From positions 1 to 34,707 of the forward strand of contig VYFX01000060.1 of the NCBI GenBank assembly GCA_009842205.1: a stretch of DNA of 34,707 nt. Reading direction: 5' to 3'. The stretch is from Paracoccaceae bacterium. Lineage in GTDB: Bacteria > Pseudomonadota > Alphaproteobacteria > Rhodobacterales > Rhodobacteraceae. The translations under genes and the position numbers were made by a program. Of this stretch, positions 33,818 through 34,707 are shown piece after piece; position 1 is the first letter of the stretch, and each line of letters begins with the position of its first letter. The notes beneath the pieces were generated by a model. That model was not told the DNA's origin, ran no database searches, and saw only the letters and a program-made list of their open reading frames with translations.

Positions 33818-34707
33818 TTACTTCAGGGAATCAGCAAATGCCTTGCCAAGCTGGGCATTTGAAGATTGTGCGCCGGCCCAGAATGGTACAGCGATTGTAG
33901 CAAATTCCTTTTGGCTGTTCCATACTTCTGCAAAGAATTCATTCTCGGCAGCGTTTTTCTCAAGTGAGGCACGAGCAGCGTTCATGTAGGCTGGGAAGTA
34001 ATCTGCGGGTGTATCATGCAGAATAACTCCATGGTCCTCGGTCAACTCCTTGAGAGCCTTGCCATTTTCATAAATCCTGTAGGACATGGCTTTGGACAAG
34101 GAAGCGTTGGCAGCAACCTCAAGTGCTTTCTTCTGATGATCGGTCAATGAGTCATAGACATCGCCATTGATGTAGATATCAGCATTAACAACGACCTGAT
34201 GAAGTCCTTGGAGATAATAGTGCTTCAATACCTTCTGGAAACCAAATACACTGTCCGGTTTCGGGCAACACCATTCGGCGGCATCAATCGTACCCTTCTC
34301 AAGGGCAGGCAGGATGTCACCTCCACCCATGGCTACAGATGCAACTCCGATATCCTTGTAGGTTTGACCGGGAATGCCGGGAGGGGTTCGGAATCTGTAC
34401 TTTCTGAAATCATCCATGGAATTGATTGGTTCCTTGAACCAACCCAAGGCTTCAGGTCCGACTGGCTGAAGCATGAATCCCTTAATGTTTACACCCATTT
34501 CATCCCAAAGCTGGTCGTAGAGTTCCTTACCACCACCATATTGGAACCAGGAAAGGAAGGCAATGTTGTCAATACCGACACCAGCACCCGCAACGGGAGA
34601 TCCGAAAAGCATGGCTGCTGGATGCTTGCCCGACCAATAATGGGTCCAGGCAAAACCGCCTTCGATCAACCCCTTGTCCACGGCATCAAGTGTTTCTGCA
34701 ACACCCA
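33818..34707 (-). CDS. TRAP transporter substrate-binding protein DctP (N-terminus cut by window edge)
   Basis: About 296 C-terminal residues of a periplasmic DctP-family protein. The reading frame stays open to the last base of the window, so the signal peptide and perhaps 60-80 N-terminal residues lie outside; the GTG at 34681 is not a real start. FRKYRFRTPPGIPGQTYKDIGV carries the conserved Arg that binds the carboxylate in most TRAP ligands, and GGGDILPALEKGTIDAAEW is the standard family block, here continuing as CCPKP with two adjacent cysteines. It should deliver its ligand to the fused DctQM protein downstream. The ligand is unknown, with an organic or sugar acid most likely. Confidence 0.9.
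   Translation of the reverse strand, partial: GVAETLDAVDKGLIEGGFAWTHYWSGKHPAAMLFGSPVAGAGVGIDNIAFLSWFQYGGGKELYDQLWDEMGVNIKGFMLQPVGPEALGWFKEPINSMDDFRKYRFRTPPGIPGQTYKDIGVASVAMGGGDILPALEKGTIDAAEWCCPKPDSVFGFQKVLKHYYLQGLHQVVVNADIYINGDVYDSLTDHQKKALEVAANASLSKAMSYRIYENGKALKELTEDHGVILHDTPADYFPAYMNAARASLEKNAAENEFFAEVWNSQKEFATIAVPFWAGAQSSNAQLGKAFADSLK

Noticed and set aside
1-34707. CRISPR arrays, phage genes, transposases or terminal inverted repeats
   Set aside because: I saw no regularly spaced direct repeats and no protein resembling Cas, phage or transposase families.

Overview
The window looks like part of a marine-type alphaproteobacterial chromosome. The evidence is a GlpVSTPQU-type glycerol ABC importer, a DctP plus fused DctQM TRAP importer, a GMC oxidoreductase, a TonB-dependent receptor and a base composition that looks like about 45-50% GC by eye. 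A SAR116-like lineage would fit, but that is a guess without a phylogeny. No rRNA, tRNA, CRISPR array, transposase or integrase is visible, and there is no transcriptional regulator gene in the whole 34.7 kb.

Layout. Positions 296-1836 (+) hold msrA and prmA. Positions 1847-3486 (-) hold a two-gene operon of a BDH2-like SDR dehydrogenase and an FAH-family hydrolase, which resembles the last steps of non-phosphorylative deoxy-sugar-acid breakdown. Positions 3767-9775 (+) hold a six-gene operon for a glycerol-type ABC importer: binding protein, two ATPases, two permeases and a small DUF2160-like membrane protein. Positions 10315-22868 (+) hold a biosynthetic cassette: a 3,432-residue type I polyketide synthase (KS-AT-DH-cMT-ER-KR-ACP-KS-AT*), a discrete carrier protein, an Sfp-type phosphopantetheinyl transferase and an alpha/beta hydrolase. 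A glpD gene follows at 22928-24436 (+). A convergent TonB-dependent receptor is at 24584-27064 (-). Positions 27531-34707 (-) hold a catabolic operon read from right to left: TRAP binding protein (cut by the window edge), fused TRAP permease, GMC oxidoreductase, class III aminotransferase and fructokinase-like sugar kinase.

How the parts may work together. The PKS cassette carries its own carrier activation (PPTase) and a candidate release enzyme (hydrolase). It is therefore close to self-contained, and it sits between glycerol import and glycerol-3-phosphate oxidation. Its first module is fully reducing and C-methylating. Its second module is a KS with an intact catalytic triad joined to an AT that has lost its catalytic serine and the segment carrying the catalytic histidine. 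The protein stops there, and a free-standing ACP follows. I infer a short, reduced, methyl-branched chain that is extended once more on the discrete ACP and released by the hydrolase. The product and any glycerolipid link are not shown by the sequence. Other notable points are the complementary decay of the two importer ATPases, strong hairpins after both binding-protein genes, a G9 tract inside the TonB receptor gene, and a cluster of dyads upstream of the PKS.
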